Source of the DNA: Oscillospiraceae bacterium
GTDB lineage: Bacteria > Bacillota > Clostridia > Oscillospirales > Oscillospiraceae
Assembly (NCBI GenBank): GCA_022846095.1
Contig: AP025583.1
Span: forward strand, 3,435,279-3,499,278
Length of the DNA: 64,000 bases
Direction: 5' to 3'
This document shows, piece after piece, positions 42,541-51,024 of this stretch. The notes under the pieces are model-generated. The model had not been told where the DNA came from. It did no database searches and worked only from the letters and a program-made list of their open reading frames with translations. Each line of letters opens with the position of its first letter. Positions within the stretch are counted from its first letter, which is position 1. Both the position numbers and the translations under genes were made by a program.

Positions 42541-43194
42541 CTACACTTCGCGGGGCCGCGCAGCCACGGCCTTTACCGCCTCGGCAAAGGCGCCGCAGGC
42601 GGCGTTGCAGGCGCTCTGGGTGCCGGTGAGCAGGCCGCCGCCGAAATTCGTCTCGCTGGGGGGCTCAAAGAAGGCCACCAGCTCCACGTCGCTGGCCTTG
42701 AGGGCCTCGTCCAGGCCCACCACCGCCTCCAGCGGGGGCGCGATGAGGTAGGCCAGGGCCTCCCCCTCCTTCACCCCCGCCGTCTTGGACAGGTAGGTGC
42801 CCGTGCGGGACACGGTGTGGGCGAAGTACACCACGCTGTCGTCCGGGTTGGCGGAGCGGAAGCCCTCACCGTTTTCGATGAACTCCACCGCGGCCCGCAG
42901 CCCGCTCTGGACCTCCGCCGGGTTGGGCCCGGCCAGGATGCCGATGACCTCGCCGGCGTACTTGGTGCTGGCGTTGGCCGCGCCGGCGTACAGGCTGCGG
43001 CCGTAAAACACCTCCACGGCTGCGGACTTGGTGGCCTCGTCCAGGGCGCAGTAGGTCACGTCGTCGCAGTCGGTGGTAATGATGCCGATGGAGCGGTACT
43101 GCTCAGGCAGCTCCAGGCGCTTGGCCAGGCTCTCGCTCACGTTGGCGATGGTGTGGGTGGCCAGAATGTTGACTTTTATCCGATCTCCTGTCAT
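42541..43194 (-). CDS. eutL: Trimeric tandem-BMC shell protein EutL
   Basis: 217 aa. Two permuted BMC domains (about 1-105 and 110-217). Recognised by SLAKRLELPEQYRSIGIITTDCDDVTY and FFEPPSETNFGGGLLTGTQSAC. EutL trimers have a gated central pore thought to pass large cofactors. Directly downstream of the eutC tail array. Confidence 0.95.
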   Translation of the reverse strand: MTGDRIKVNILATHTIANVSESLAKRLELPEQYRSIGIITTDCDDVTYCALDEATKSAAVEVFYGRSLYAGAANASTKYAGEVIGILAGPNPAEVQSGLRAAVEFIENGEGFRSANPDDSVVYFAHTVSRTGTYLSKTAGVKEGEALAYLIAPPLEAVVGLDEALKASDVELVAFFEPPSETNFGGGLLTGTQSACNAACGAFAEAVKAVAARPREV

Positions 43195-43207
43195 CTCGAC
43201 CGCCTCC

Positions 43208-43906
43208 TTACAGCTTCAGATCAATGCCGGAGGCCTTTTTCTCCAGCATGGTGTGAATCAGCTCCGCGATATGCGCGCCCGCCGTTCCCCGCCCGTCAGG
43301 CCGGGCGGGGGCCCCTGTTCCAATTTGATCTCGCCCGTCGGAAGTGAATTCCGCCGGGCTCCAGCGCATTCGCGCCGCCCCGCTGTGCGGGGCCCCGTGG
43401 AGGCGGGCGGGGACAGTCTTACCGTAGGTCAATGCCGCTCGCCTTCCTTTCCAGCATGGTGTGAATCAGCTCCGCGATGTGCGCGCCCGCCGTTCCCCGC
43501 CCGTCAGGCCGGGCGGGGGCCCCTGTTCCAATTTGAGTTCGCCCGTCGGAAGTGAATTCCGCCGGGCTCCGGCGCATTCGCGCCGCCCCGCTGTGCGGGG
43601 CCCCGTGGAGGCGGGCGGGGACAGTCTTACCGTAGGTCAATGCCGCTCGCCTTCCTTTCCAGCATGGTGTGGATTAATTCCGCAATATGCGCGCCCGCTG
43701 TTCCCCGCCCGTCAGGCCGGGCGGGGGCCCCTGTTCCGATTTGAGTTCGCCCGTCGGAAGTGATTTCCGCCGGGCTCCGGCGCATACGCGCCGCCCCGCT
43801 GTGCGGGGCCCCGTGGAGGCGGGCGGGGACAGTCTTACCGTAGGTCAATGCCGCTCGCCTTCCTTTCCAGCATGGTGTGAATCAGCTCCGCGATGTGCGC
43901 GCCCGC
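43208..43906. repeat. eutC tail array: four tail copies, three GTGAA elements, 208-bp period
   Basis: Tail copies encoding [14 protein letters not shown](R/K)KASGIDL are near 43211-43283, 43420-43491, 43628-43699 and 43836-43907 (the last ends the present eutC). Elements of about 135 bp begin GTTCCCCGCCCGTCAGG and end GGCGGGCGGGGAC. Each has a CCCGTCGGAA-GTGAA-TTCCGCCGGG hairpin (one mismatch) and a CCCCGCTGTGCGGGG hairpin. The outermost tail (43211) is divergent (EKK..LKL end) and lies next to eutL, so it is probably the ancestral end. Confidence 0.93.
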
Positions 43907-44734
43907 CTCCACCGCCGTGGTGCCCTGGCGGTGGATGTTGGAGATGACGGTGCGCTTGCTCTCCGGTATGCCGATATAGGGCTTGTAGGTGATATAGGCG
44001 GACATGGACTCCGCCGTCACCAGGCCGGGGCGCTCGCCCACCAGCATACACACCACCTCGGCTCCGGTGAGCTCCCCGATGTGGTCGGAGGCGCCCACCC
44101 GGCAGTACTTGATGAACAGCACCGGCCCGGCCTCCAGGCCGTAGCTCTTCAGGCCCGCCTGGATGGCGGGGATACAGTCCCGGACGTTGGCCTCGATGGC
44201 GGCGGAGCTCAGCCCGTCCCCCACCACCAGGGCCACCCGGGGGCTCTGGCCCAGGGTCTTTTTGATAATAGCCTGGTTCTCCTCGTCAAAGCGGCGGCCC
44301 CGGTCGGGCCGGGTCAGGTACTCGTCCTTGTCCTGGCAGAGGGTCTGCACCGGCACGAAGCCCTGGGCCTTGACGAATTCCTCGTCCACGTGGGAGAAGA
44401 CCGAGTCCTGGGCGGCGGCGTGGTCGGCCCGCACCCGCAGCATGGTAATGGTTTTGTACCGGGCGCCCGCCCGGCCCACGCCGATGCGGGCGGGGGTCTT
44501 TGCCTTCAAATCCAGGAAGGCGGGGCCGTTCTTGGGGCGCTCCACCAGATACTGCCTGCGCAGGTCGATCTGGGAGATGTCGTCCAGGCAGGCCCCGGCG
44601 TCAACCCGGCCCCCGTTCTGGGGCTGGGGCTCCATGGGCAGGTAGTCCGCCCCCTTCACCTGGGGTGTGGGCGCCTGTCCGGCCAGCTCCGCGATCATGC
44701 GCTCCACCAGAGCGCGCAGTTCTTTTTCGTTCAT
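43835..44734 (-). CDS. eutC: Ethanolamine ammonia-lyase small subunit
   Basis: 299 aa from [19 protein letters not shown] with GGGGGTAAGGGA upstream; a longer frame to 44824 lies inside eutB. Binds adenosylcobalamin together with EutB. N-terminal helix is the probable shell-targeting peptide. Landmarks [16 protein letters not shown]-like region (here [13 protein letters not shown]), [18 protein letters not shown] and [25 protein letters not shown]. Its last about 24 codons are the newest copy in a tandem tail array. Confidence 0.96.
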   Translation of the reverse strand: MNEKELRALVERMIAELAGQAPTPQVKGADYLPMEPQPQNGGRVDAGACLDDISQIDLRRQYLVERPKNGPAFLDLKAKTPARIGVGRAGARYKTITMLRVRADHAAAQDSVFSHVDEEFVKAQGFVPVQTLCQDKDEYLTRPDRGRRFDEENQAIIKKTLGQSPRVALVVGDGLSSAAIEANVRDCIPAIQAGLKSYGLEAGPVLFIKYCRVGASDHIGELTGAEVVCMLVGERPGLVTAESMSAYITYKPYIGIPESKRTVISNIHRQGTTAVEAGAHIAELIHTMLERKASGIDLR

Positions 44735-44745
44735 TCCCTTACCCC

Positions 44746-46110
44746 CTATGCCAGCAGAATGGAGCCGTCGCCCGCGAGCTCGGTCAGCTTGTTGCCGCGC
44801 ACGAAGCCCATCTTCTCCAGCCACGCCTGGAAGGGGGCAATGGCGGTCAGGCCGAACATCTCACGCAGGGCGGCGGTCTCGTGGAAGCCGGTGGTCTGGT
44901 AGTTGAGCATCACGTCGTCCCCGTGGGGTATGCCCATGAAGTAGTTGCACCCGGCGGTGGTCAGCAGCACGGCCAGATCCTCGATGTCACTCTGGTCGGC
45001 CTTCATGTGGTTGGTGTAGCAGGCGTCGCACCCCATGGGGATGCCGGTGAGCTTGCCCATGAAGTGGTCCTCCAATCCCGCGCGTATCACCTGCTTGGAA
45101 TTATACAGGTATTCCGGGCCGATGAAGCCCACCACCGTGTTCACCAAAAAGGGCTGGTAGCGCTTGGCGAAGCCGTAGCAGCGGGCCTCCATGACCACCT
45201 GGTCGGCGCCGTGGTGGGCCTCGGAGGACAGCTCGGAGCCCTGCCCGGTCTCGAAATACATCACGTTGGGGCCGGTGGCGGTGCCCTGGTGGAGGGCCAG
45301 CTGCCGGGCCTCCTCAATGAGTTCCCCGGACAGGCCGAAGGCCTCGTTGCCCTTCTGGGAGCCGGCGATGGACTGGAAAATGAGGTCGGAGGGGGCCCCC
45401 TTGCGCACCGCCTCCATCTGGGTGGTCACGTGGGCCAGCACGCAGGTCTGGGTGGGGATGGCCCAGCGCTGCTTGATCTCCTCAAAGCGGTTTAAGACCC
45501 GCGTCACGCTCTCCACGCTGTCGTCCACCGGGTTCAGGCCCAGCACCGCGTCCCCCGCGCCGTAGGTCAGGCCCTCCAGCAGGCTGGCCATGATGCCGTC
45601 CGGGTCGTCGGTGGGGTGGTTGGGCTGCAGGCGACAGGACAGGGTGCCCGGCTCGCCGATGGTGGTGTTGCAGGTGGCCGTGACCACGATCTTCCGGGCC
45701 GCGTAGATGAGGTCCAGGTTGCTCATCAGCTTGGCCACCGCCGCAATCATTTCGGCGGTCAGCCCCCGGGAGAGGCGGCGGATGTCGGCGTTGGTGGTGT
45801 GCTCGTCCAGCAGCCACTCCCGCAGCTCGGACACCGTCCAGCCCTTGATCTCGCTGTAGATGGTCTCGTTCACGTCGTCCTGGATGATGCGGGTCACCTC
45901 GTCCTCCTCGTAGGGCACGGCGGGGCTGTTGCGCAGGTCGGACAGGGTCAGGTTGGCCACCACCACCTTGGCCGCCACCCGCTCCTCCGCGTTTTCCGCG
46001 GCCACGCCGGCCAGCCGGTCGCCCGACTTCTCCTCGTTGGCCTTCGCCAGGGCGTCCTTCACCGACTTGAACTCGTAGACGTGGCCCAGCAGCTTGGTCT
46101 TTAAAATCAT
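44746..46110 (-). CDS. eutB: Ethanolamine ammonia-lyase large subunit
   Basis: 454 aa, standard length, from the ATG at 46110 ([15 protein letters not shown]). It splits ethanolamine to acetaldehyde and ammonia through an adenosylcobalamin radical. Substrate/cofactor regions include [58 protein letters not shown] and [14 protein letters not shown] (regions only). Followed 11 bp later by eutC. AAGGAG precedes the start at a slightly long distance. Confidence 0.97.
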   Translation of the reverse strand: MILKTKLLGHVYEFKSVKDALAKANEEKSGDRLAGVAAENAEERVAAKVVVANLTLSDLRNSPAVPYEEDEVTRIIQDDVNETIYSEIKGWTVSELREWLLDEHTTNADIRRLSRGLTAEMIAAVAKLMSNLDLIYAARKIVVTATCNTTIGEPGTLSCRLQPNHPTDDPDGIMASLLEGLTYGAGDAVLGLNPVDDSVESVTRVLNRFEEIKQRWAIPTQTCVLAHVTTQMEAVRKGAPSDLIFQSIAGSQKGNEAFGLSGELIEEARQLALHQGTATGPNVMYFETGQGSELSSEAHHGADQVVMEARCYGFAKRYQPFLVNTVVGFIGPEYLYNSKQVIRAGLEDHFMGKLTGIPMGCDACYTNHMKADQSDIEDLAVLLTTAGCNYFMGIPHGDDVMLNYQTTGFHETAALREMFGLTAIAPFQAWLEKMGFVRGNKLTELAGDGSILLA

Positions 46111-46118
46111 GGAAGCAA

Positions 46119-47471
46119 TCACTCCTTGTTAAACACCAGTGTCTTAATAATCACGGGTAATACCGTCCCATTCGCCACCGGCGCGCCGATGTCGATGTAG
46201 TCGCCGTTCTCCACCCCCACGCCGTCCAGGCACAGCAGGGGGCCGTCCACCAGCGGCGCCAGGGCCTGCCCCAGCACCTTGGCCATGTCGGCCTCCACCA
46301 CGACCACCGGGAAAAAGCCCTTTTGAATCAGGGGCTCCAGCCCCTCCCGCACCCCGGCGGCCAGGGCGGCCACCTGGACGTAGGAGGGATTGCGCGTCCC
46401 CCGCAGGCCCAGGGCCGTGGGGGTGAGGCCCCCCTCGTCGGCATACCAGCGCAGCTTTTCCCGGATGGCCGGGCCGATACGCTCCGGGGCCTCCTCGGCC
46501 TGGGAGAGCTTGAGGATGGGCAGGTTCTTGAGGGGGAAGCGCACCCCCCGGTAAAAGATGGTGGAGCCGGAAATGTCGGTGGAGTGGCTGCCCGCCCCCA
46601 CCACCGTGGCCCGGATGGTCTCGGCCCCCCGGATGAGGCGGTAGCCCAGCCCCTCGAACCGTGCCTTGACGGCGGGGCCCAGCAGGGGGCCGATGTCGCC
46701 GTAGGCCAGCCAGTCCGCCGGGGGCTCCCACATGCAGTCGGCCACGCCCCCTGAGAAGGATAAGTCCTTTACCCCTGGCGGGACGGTCTTGACCAGCCCC
46801 TCCACCAGGGCGGCGATCACCGGCTCCAGCCGCTGGGGCGTGACGCGCTCCCCCACCGTGGGCAGGCCCCCGGCAAGCCACTCCCCCAGGGCGGGGGAGA
46901 CGTAGGTCACCACGCCCTGCTCCGTCAGCTTAATAAGCCGCCCGCCGATGTTGTAACAGCCTGTCTCCACCAGCTCGCCGCAGTCGTAGCGGGCCAGGTT
47001 GGAGGTGCCGCCCCCGATGTCAAAGTGTAATACCTGGGTGTGATGCTCCCTTGCGTATTCATCCGCCCCCGCCCCCCGGGCGGCTAAAATGCTCTCCAGG
47101 TCGGGCCCGGCGGTGGCCACCACAAAGTCCCCGGCAAAGCCGGACAGGCTGCTGAGCACCTCCCGGGCATTCTCCTTCCGGGCGGTCTCCCCGGTGATGA
47201 TCACCGCGCCGGTGCCGATCTGGTCCTTGCGGAAGCCGGATTTTTCGTACTCCTCCGCCACGATGGCCCGCACCCCCTCGGCGTCGATGACCGTGTCGGA
47301 GCGCAGGGGTGTAAAGTGGATGCCGCTGCGGAAGACCACCTCCCGGGCCGCGATGGACACGCGGGGCACGGAGAAGGGGTTGGCCCGGTTCTCCAGGGTC
47401 AGCTTCGAGATGACGAACTGGGTGGTGGAGGTGCCGATGTCGATGCCGACGGAATATAGCTCCTCACTCAC
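46119..47471 (-). CDS. eutA: Ethanolamine ammonia-lyase reactivase EutA
   Basis: 450 aa from a GTG at 47471 with GGTGGAGG upstream. ATPase of the actin/Hsp70 fold: phosphate-1 loop VGIDIGTSTTQFVISKL, HFDIGGGTSN phosphate-2, VVGAGSHS adenosine region. It exchanges damaged cobalamin out of EutBC. The ribosome site used now lies inside an inserted GTGAA element. An older copy of the first 13 codons is found at 47662-47622 on the other side of the element, with its own AAGGAG inside the eutG 3' end. Confidence 0.95.
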   Translation of the reverse strand: MSEELYSVGIDIGTSTTQFVISKLTLENRANPFSVPRVSIAAREVVFRSGIHFTPLRSDTVIDAEGVRAIVAEEYEKSGFRKDQIGTGAVIITGETARKENAREVLSSLSGFAGDFVVATAGPDLESILAARGAGADEYAREHHTQVLHFDIGGGTSNLARYDCGELVETGCYNIGGRLIKLTEQGVVTYVSPALGEWLAGGLPTVGERVTPQRLEPVIAALVEGLVKTVPPGVKDLSFSGGVADCMWEPPADWLAYGDIGPLLGPAVKARFEGLGYRLIRGAETIRATVVGAGSHSTDISGSTIFYRGVRFPLKNLPILKLSQAEEAPERIGPAIREKLRWYADEGGLTPTALGLRGTRNPSYVQVAALAAGVREGLEPLIQKGFFPVVVVEADMAKVLGQALAPLVDGPLLCLDGVGVENGDYIDIGAPVANGTVLPVIIKTLVFNKE

Positions 47472-47662
47472 AGCGGCACCTCCACCGGGGCCCCACAATG
47501 GGGCGGGCGCACGCCCGTAAAATCGCAGCTCAGCGGAGATTTTCCGCAGGCGGAATTCACTTCCGCCGAGGATTTTAAAGTTCCGGGGCCCCCATGGCAT
47601 GCCGCGCATGCCATGGGGCGGGACGTGCCGATGTCGATGCCGACGCTGTAAAGCTCCTCCAC
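47428..47662 (-). repeat. GTGAA element between duplicated eutA 5' ends
   Basis: 41-bp diverged direct repeats (47428-47468 in eutA; 47622-47662 the outer copy) encode EELYSVGIDIGTS. Between them, 153 bp reads on the minus strand: a CCCCATGGCATGC-gcg-GCATGCCATGGGG hairpin, GGCCCC, the GGCGGAA-GTGAA-TTCCGCC hairpin (47567-47549), AAAATC..GATTTT, GGGCG-tg-CGCCC, and TGGGGCCCCGGTGGAGG. The outer copy starts with GTG at 47662 and opens a dead-end 64-codon frame. Confidence 0.88.
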
Positions 47663-47663
47663 G

Positions 47664-48746
47664 CTACACCAGCTCCTTCAACAGGGTTTTCAAGGCCTCC
47701 TCCGTGGCGGGCCGGGGGTTGCCGGGCAGGCACACGTCGGCCAGGGCCGCCGCCGCCAGGGCCTCCAGATCCGCCCGCAGCGCGCGCCCCTCCACGCCGC
47801 AGGCGCTCAGCGTCTCGGGCATGCCCAGCCCGGCGCGCATACGGGACAGGGCCGCGGCCAGGGCCCGGCCGTTCTTGGCCAAGCCGCACAGCCCGGCCAG
47901 CCTGGCGTACTTCTCCGCCGCGCGGGGGTCCTCCCCGTTGAAGTGCAGCACGTGGGGCAGCAGCAGGGCGTTGAGCCGCCCGTGGGGCACGTGGTAGCGC
48001 CCCCCCAGGGCGTGGGCCAGCGCGTGGCTGAGCCCCAGCCCCGCCGCGTTGAAGGCGATGCCCGCCAGGCAGGACGCCTGGAGCATCCGCTCCCTGGCGG
48101 GGCTCTCCCCCTGCTGCGCGTGGGCCTCGGGCAGGCTGCGGTAGGCCAGGACAAAGGCCTTCTCGGCCAGGGCGTCGGTAAAGGCGTTGGCCCCCCGCGC
48201 CACGTAGGCCTCGGCCGCGTGGGTGAGCACGTCCATGCCGGTGTCGGCGGTCACGGCGGGCGGCACCCCGGCCAGGAGGGCGGCGTCCAGCACCGCCGCG
48301 TCGGGCAGCAGCGCGCCGTCCACCAGGGGGTACTTTACCCCCGCGTCGGTGTCGGTGAGCACGGCGAAGGAGGTGACCTCCGACCCGGTGCCCGCCGTGG
48401 TGGGCACGCACCAGAGCGGCAGCGGACCCGCCGGAGGCGCAAAGTGCCGCATGGCCTTGGCGCAGTCCATGGGGGAGCCGCCGCCGAAGGCCACCAGGGC
48501 CTCGGGCCGAAAGGCCGCCAGAGCCGCGGCCCCCTCGGCCACCAGCCGGAGGGAGGGGTCGGGCTTGACGGCGTCGAAGACCTCCACCGCGCAGTCTTTG
48601 AGCCGGGCCTTCACCCGGTCCAGCAGGCCGGAGGAGGCCAGAAAGCCGTCTGTCACCACCATGACCCGCCTGCCGGAGAGGGCCTCCAGGGCGCTCAGCG
48701 CGTCGGGGCCGAAATAGATGGTCGGTTTTAATGCAAATTGTTCCAT
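47664..48746 (-). CDS. eutG: Iron-containing alcohol dehydrogenase EutG
   Basis: 360 aa from MEQFALKPTIYFGPDAL with AGGGGTGG upstream; a longer open frame to 48947 crosses a terminator and is not real. NAD-binding GGGSPMDCAKAM; metal site ADTGMDVLTHAAEAYVA and LSHALAHALGGRYHVPHG. Reduces acetaldehyde to ethanol, recycling NADH made by EutE. First gene of the operon seen here. Its last codons (AAGGAGCTGGTGTAG) once provided the ribosome site for eutA. Confidence 0.92.
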   Translation of the reverse strand: MEQFALKPTIYFGPDALSALEALSGRRVMVVTDGFLASSGLLDRVKARLKDCAVEVFDAVKPDPSLRLVAEGAAALAAFRPEALVAFGGGSPMDCAKAMRHFAPPAGPLPLWCVPTTAGTGSEVTSFAVLTDTDAGVKYPLVDGALLPDAAVLDAALLAGVPPAVTADTGMDVLTHAAEAYVARGANAFTDALAEKAFVLAYRSLPEAHAQQGESPARERMLQASCLAGIAFNAAGLGLSHALAHALGGRYHVPHGRLNALLLPHVLHFNGEDPRAAEKYARLAGLCGLAKNGRALAAALSRMRAGLGMPETLSACGVEGRALRADLEALAAAALADVCLPGNPRPATEEALKTLLKELV

Positions 48747-48816
48747 GCGCCACCCCTGTTTCTTCCTTGATGGGGTTAGTATGGCAGATGGATTGGATAA
48801 TATGCGCAGCAAAAAA

Positions 48817-48846
48817 GGGCCGCGATGGGAAATCCCATCGCGGCCC
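48817..48846 (-). terminator. Intrinsic terminator in the eutG leader
   Basis: Minus strand GGGCCGCGATGGGA-tt-TCCCATCGCGGCCC followed by TTTTTT, 65-100 nt before the eutG ATG and in the same orientation. It may end upstream transcription or be the regulated terminator of the operon. Confidence 0.85.
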
Positions 48847-48879
48847 CCGGCCTGTCGAAAACCTATATCATAGTGATTT

Positions 48880-49375
48880 TGGGTGCAGGCCCGGATCAGG
48901 GCGCCTGCACGAGAGATGCGGCTAAGGCGGAAAAGGCGGCGTGTCATTGCGAGGAGGCCCAGCGGGGCCGACGCGGCAATCCGTTCCCTTTTTTGGAGGC
49001 CCGGCCTCCGGCGGCGGGATTCTTTGCTTGCAAAGAACCCCGGGAAGAAACAACCAGGGCCTGCGGGCCCTGGACCCGGGGTCCCGCGGCGGTGCGGTTC
49101 AGGTGGCTTGCAAAACCTGTAAGCGCTCAGAGCTCGGTTCGGTCTGGCACTTGAGGCGAATAGGGCTCCCGCCCCTGCGGCACATGACCCGCCCAGACTT
49201 GATGGTAGTTGCTATTTAAGGAGTGCCTAAAAAGCCGCACGTACTGCCATGCCCCGTACAGCGCTTGGCATTTGTAGGGGCCAATGCCACATCGGCCCGC
49301 CGCTCCAGGCCCGTAGGGGCGATTCACGAATCGCCCGTCCTATCCCCCTAAGTTGCAGCAACGCGGATCGGCCGC
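48880..49375. repeat. Large dispersed repeat, copy C
   Basis: Inverted, highly similar copy of 19920-20400, from GATGCGGCTAAGGCGGAAAAGG-like start to the CTAAGTTGCAGCAACG end, including the GGGCGATTCACGAATCGCCC palindrome at about 49319. It fills the gap between eutG and the phospholipase gene. A GTGCAGGC/GCCTGCAC hairpin lies at 48883-48910. Confidence 0.8.
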
Positions 49376-50197
49376 TCACGCCGTGCGGCATTCCGGCCGC
49401 ATGTCCCCGCACCGCCGCCCGCTGAAGTCCCGATCCAGCCAGGGGCTCAGCGCGCCGCCGCGGGCGGCGGCCTCCAGGAAGGCCGCAAGCTGGGCCGCCG
49501 TCTCCGCCGCCGCGCCCTCCATCAGCGCCCGCAGCCGGGCGCTGGTCTCCACGCTCCCGGGCGCGGGCCGGGCGCGCAGGGCGATCCCCCGCATCCCCCG
49601 GCAGGGCGGCAGCAGCGCGGCGGCGTCCACCACCCGGCCCAGGCCGCGGCCGCAGGTGCGGGCCAGCAGCCCGGTGTCCCGGCGCATGGCCCGGTAGGCC
49701 AGCTCCGCCCGGGCGGGGCTCACGTGCGCATAGGCCGCGGACATGGCCGTCCATACCGCCCCATCCGGCGGGGGCGGCAGGTGGTGCCGCCCGGTGTCCA
49801 GCCCCGCCCCGGCCATCAGCAGGCGGTCGAACTCCGCCTCGATGGCCAGGTGGGTAATCCCGCCCGCCCGGGCCCGCTCCTCCACGTAGGGGTGGCAGGC
49901 GCCGTCCAGGGCGAAGTGGCACAAAAACCCGGCGGCGTACCCCTCCGCCCAAGGCAGGCCCTCCGCCACCGCCGCCGCCAGCCGCCGGAACGCGGGCAGG
50001 GCGGAGCGCCTGTGCATCTCCAGCCCCTCCCGCCGCACCGGGTTGGGCACGGCGGGGTGGTAGAAAAACAGCGGATCCGGCCCCAGGCAGCCCAGGTCGA
50101 AGGCGGCGCGCGCCCGCTCCAGGCCGGAGCGCAGCCCCTCGGGCAGGGCGCGGAGCACCATGCCGCCGAAGGTTATATGGGTAAAATAATTGGGCAT
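49376..50197 (-). CDS. Zinc-dependent phospholipase C-like protein
   Basis: 273 aa from MPNYFTHITFGG. Metal-ligand histidines characteristic of the PF00882-type fold are seen in FTHITFGG, GFLCHFALDGACHPYVEE and THLAIEAEFDR. No signal peptide, so cytoplasmic or unconventionally exported. The intracellular family of this kind in Firmicutes has no settled role. Single gene; its stop abuts the large repeat copy C. Confidence 0.82.
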   Translation of the reverse strand: MPNYFTHITFGGMVLRALPEGLRSGLERARAAFDLGCLGPDPLFFYHPAVPNPVRREGLEMHRRSALPAFRRLAAAVAEGLPWAEGYAAGFLCHFALDGACHPYVEERARAGGITHLAIEAEFDRLLMAGAGLDTGRHHLPPPPDGAVWTAMSAAYAHVSPARAELAYRAMRRDTGLLARTCGRGLGRVVDAAALLPPCRGMRGIALRARPAPGSVETSARLRALMEGAAAETAAQLAAFLEAAARGGALSPWLDRDFSGRRCGDMRPECRTA

Positions 50198-50277
50198 CGC
50201 GGTCACATTCCCTCATTTGATCTCGTAGAGACCAGTTTAACACCAATTTGCCGGGACTGAAACCTCCAAATCACGGC

Positions 50278-50312
50278 AAAAACGCCCGGCGGAAGGCTCC
50301 GCCGGGCGTTTT
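50278..50312 (-). terminator. Terminator of the liv operon
   Basis: AAAACGCCCGGCGGA-aggc-TCCGCCGGGCGTTTT directly after livF. Confidence 0.9.
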
Positions 50313-50319
50313 GACGGGC

Positions 50320-51021
50320 TCAGCCGCCCAGATATGCCTTTTTCACGCCCTCGTCCTCCAGCAGCTCCCCGCCGGGGCCGGTGAGGGTGATGCGCCCGGT
50401 CTCCAGTACGTAGCCACGGCTCGCCACGGACAGGGCCATCTGCGCGTTCTGCTCCACCAGCAGGATGGTGGTGCCCGCCTTATTGAGCTCGCTGATGATG
50501 TCGAAGATCTGGTCCACCAGGATGGGGGCCAGGCCCATGGAGGGCTCGTCCAGCATCAGCAGCTTGGGTTTGGACATGAGGGCCCGCCCCATGGCCAGCA
50601 TCTGCTGCTCGCCGCCGGAGAGGGTGCCCGCCACCTGTTTCCGCCGCTCCTTGAGCCGGGGAAAGCGCTCGTACACCCCGGCGATGCCGGGGGCGATCTC
50701 GCTGCCGGGGCGGGTGTAGCCGCCCATCTCCAGGTTCTCCTCCACCGTCATCTGCAAAAAGACCTGCCGCCCCTCGGGCACCTGGGCCAGGCCCCGCTCC
50801 ACAATCTTGTGGGGCGCTACCGCGCCGATGTCCTGGTCCAGGAACTTCACCGACCCGGTCTTGCTGCGCAGCAGGCCGGAGATGGTCTTCAATATGGTGG
50901 ACTTGCCCGCGCCGTTGGCGCCGATCAGGGTGACGATCTCGCCCTCGCGCACCTCGAAGGAGATGTCCTTGATGGCGTGGATGGCCCCGTAGTACACATT
51001 GATGTCGTTTACCTTCAGCAC
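50320..51021 (-). CDS. livF: Branched-chain amino-acid ABC ATPase LivF
   Basis: 233 aa. Walker A GANGAGKST, Q-loop and signature LSGGEQQMLAMGRALMS, Walker B LLMLDEPSMGL. LivF-type length and the ending VKKAYLGG. It pairs with LivG to power uptake of branched-chain amino acids or related compounds. It starts 3 bp after the livG stop. Confidence 0.95.
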   Translation of the reverse strand: MLKVNDINVYYGAIHAIKDISFEVREGEIVTLIGANGAGKSTILKTISGLLRSKTGSVKFLDQDIGAVAPHKIVERGLAQVPEGRQVFLQMTVEENLEMGGYTRPGSEIAPGIAGVYERFPRLKERRKQVAGTLSGGEQQMLAMGRALMSKPKLLMLDEPSMGLAPILVDQIFDIISELNKAGTTILLVEQNAQMALSVASRGYVLETGRITLTGPGGELLEDEGVKKAYLGG

Positions 51022-51024
51022 GCC

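Noticed and set aside
43208-43848. Three small genes of 73 aa downstream of eutC
   Set aside because: They are element sequence joined to repeated eutC tails; there is no independent ribosome site or conserved product.
46119-47609. EutA with a 46-residue N-terminal extension
   Set aside because: The extension is translated element sequence; a GTG with GGTGGAGG directly precedes the conserved start.
47664-48947. EutG start 67 codons upstream
   Set aside because: The extension would cross an intrinsic terminator and repeat; a good ribosome site precedes the ATG at 48746.
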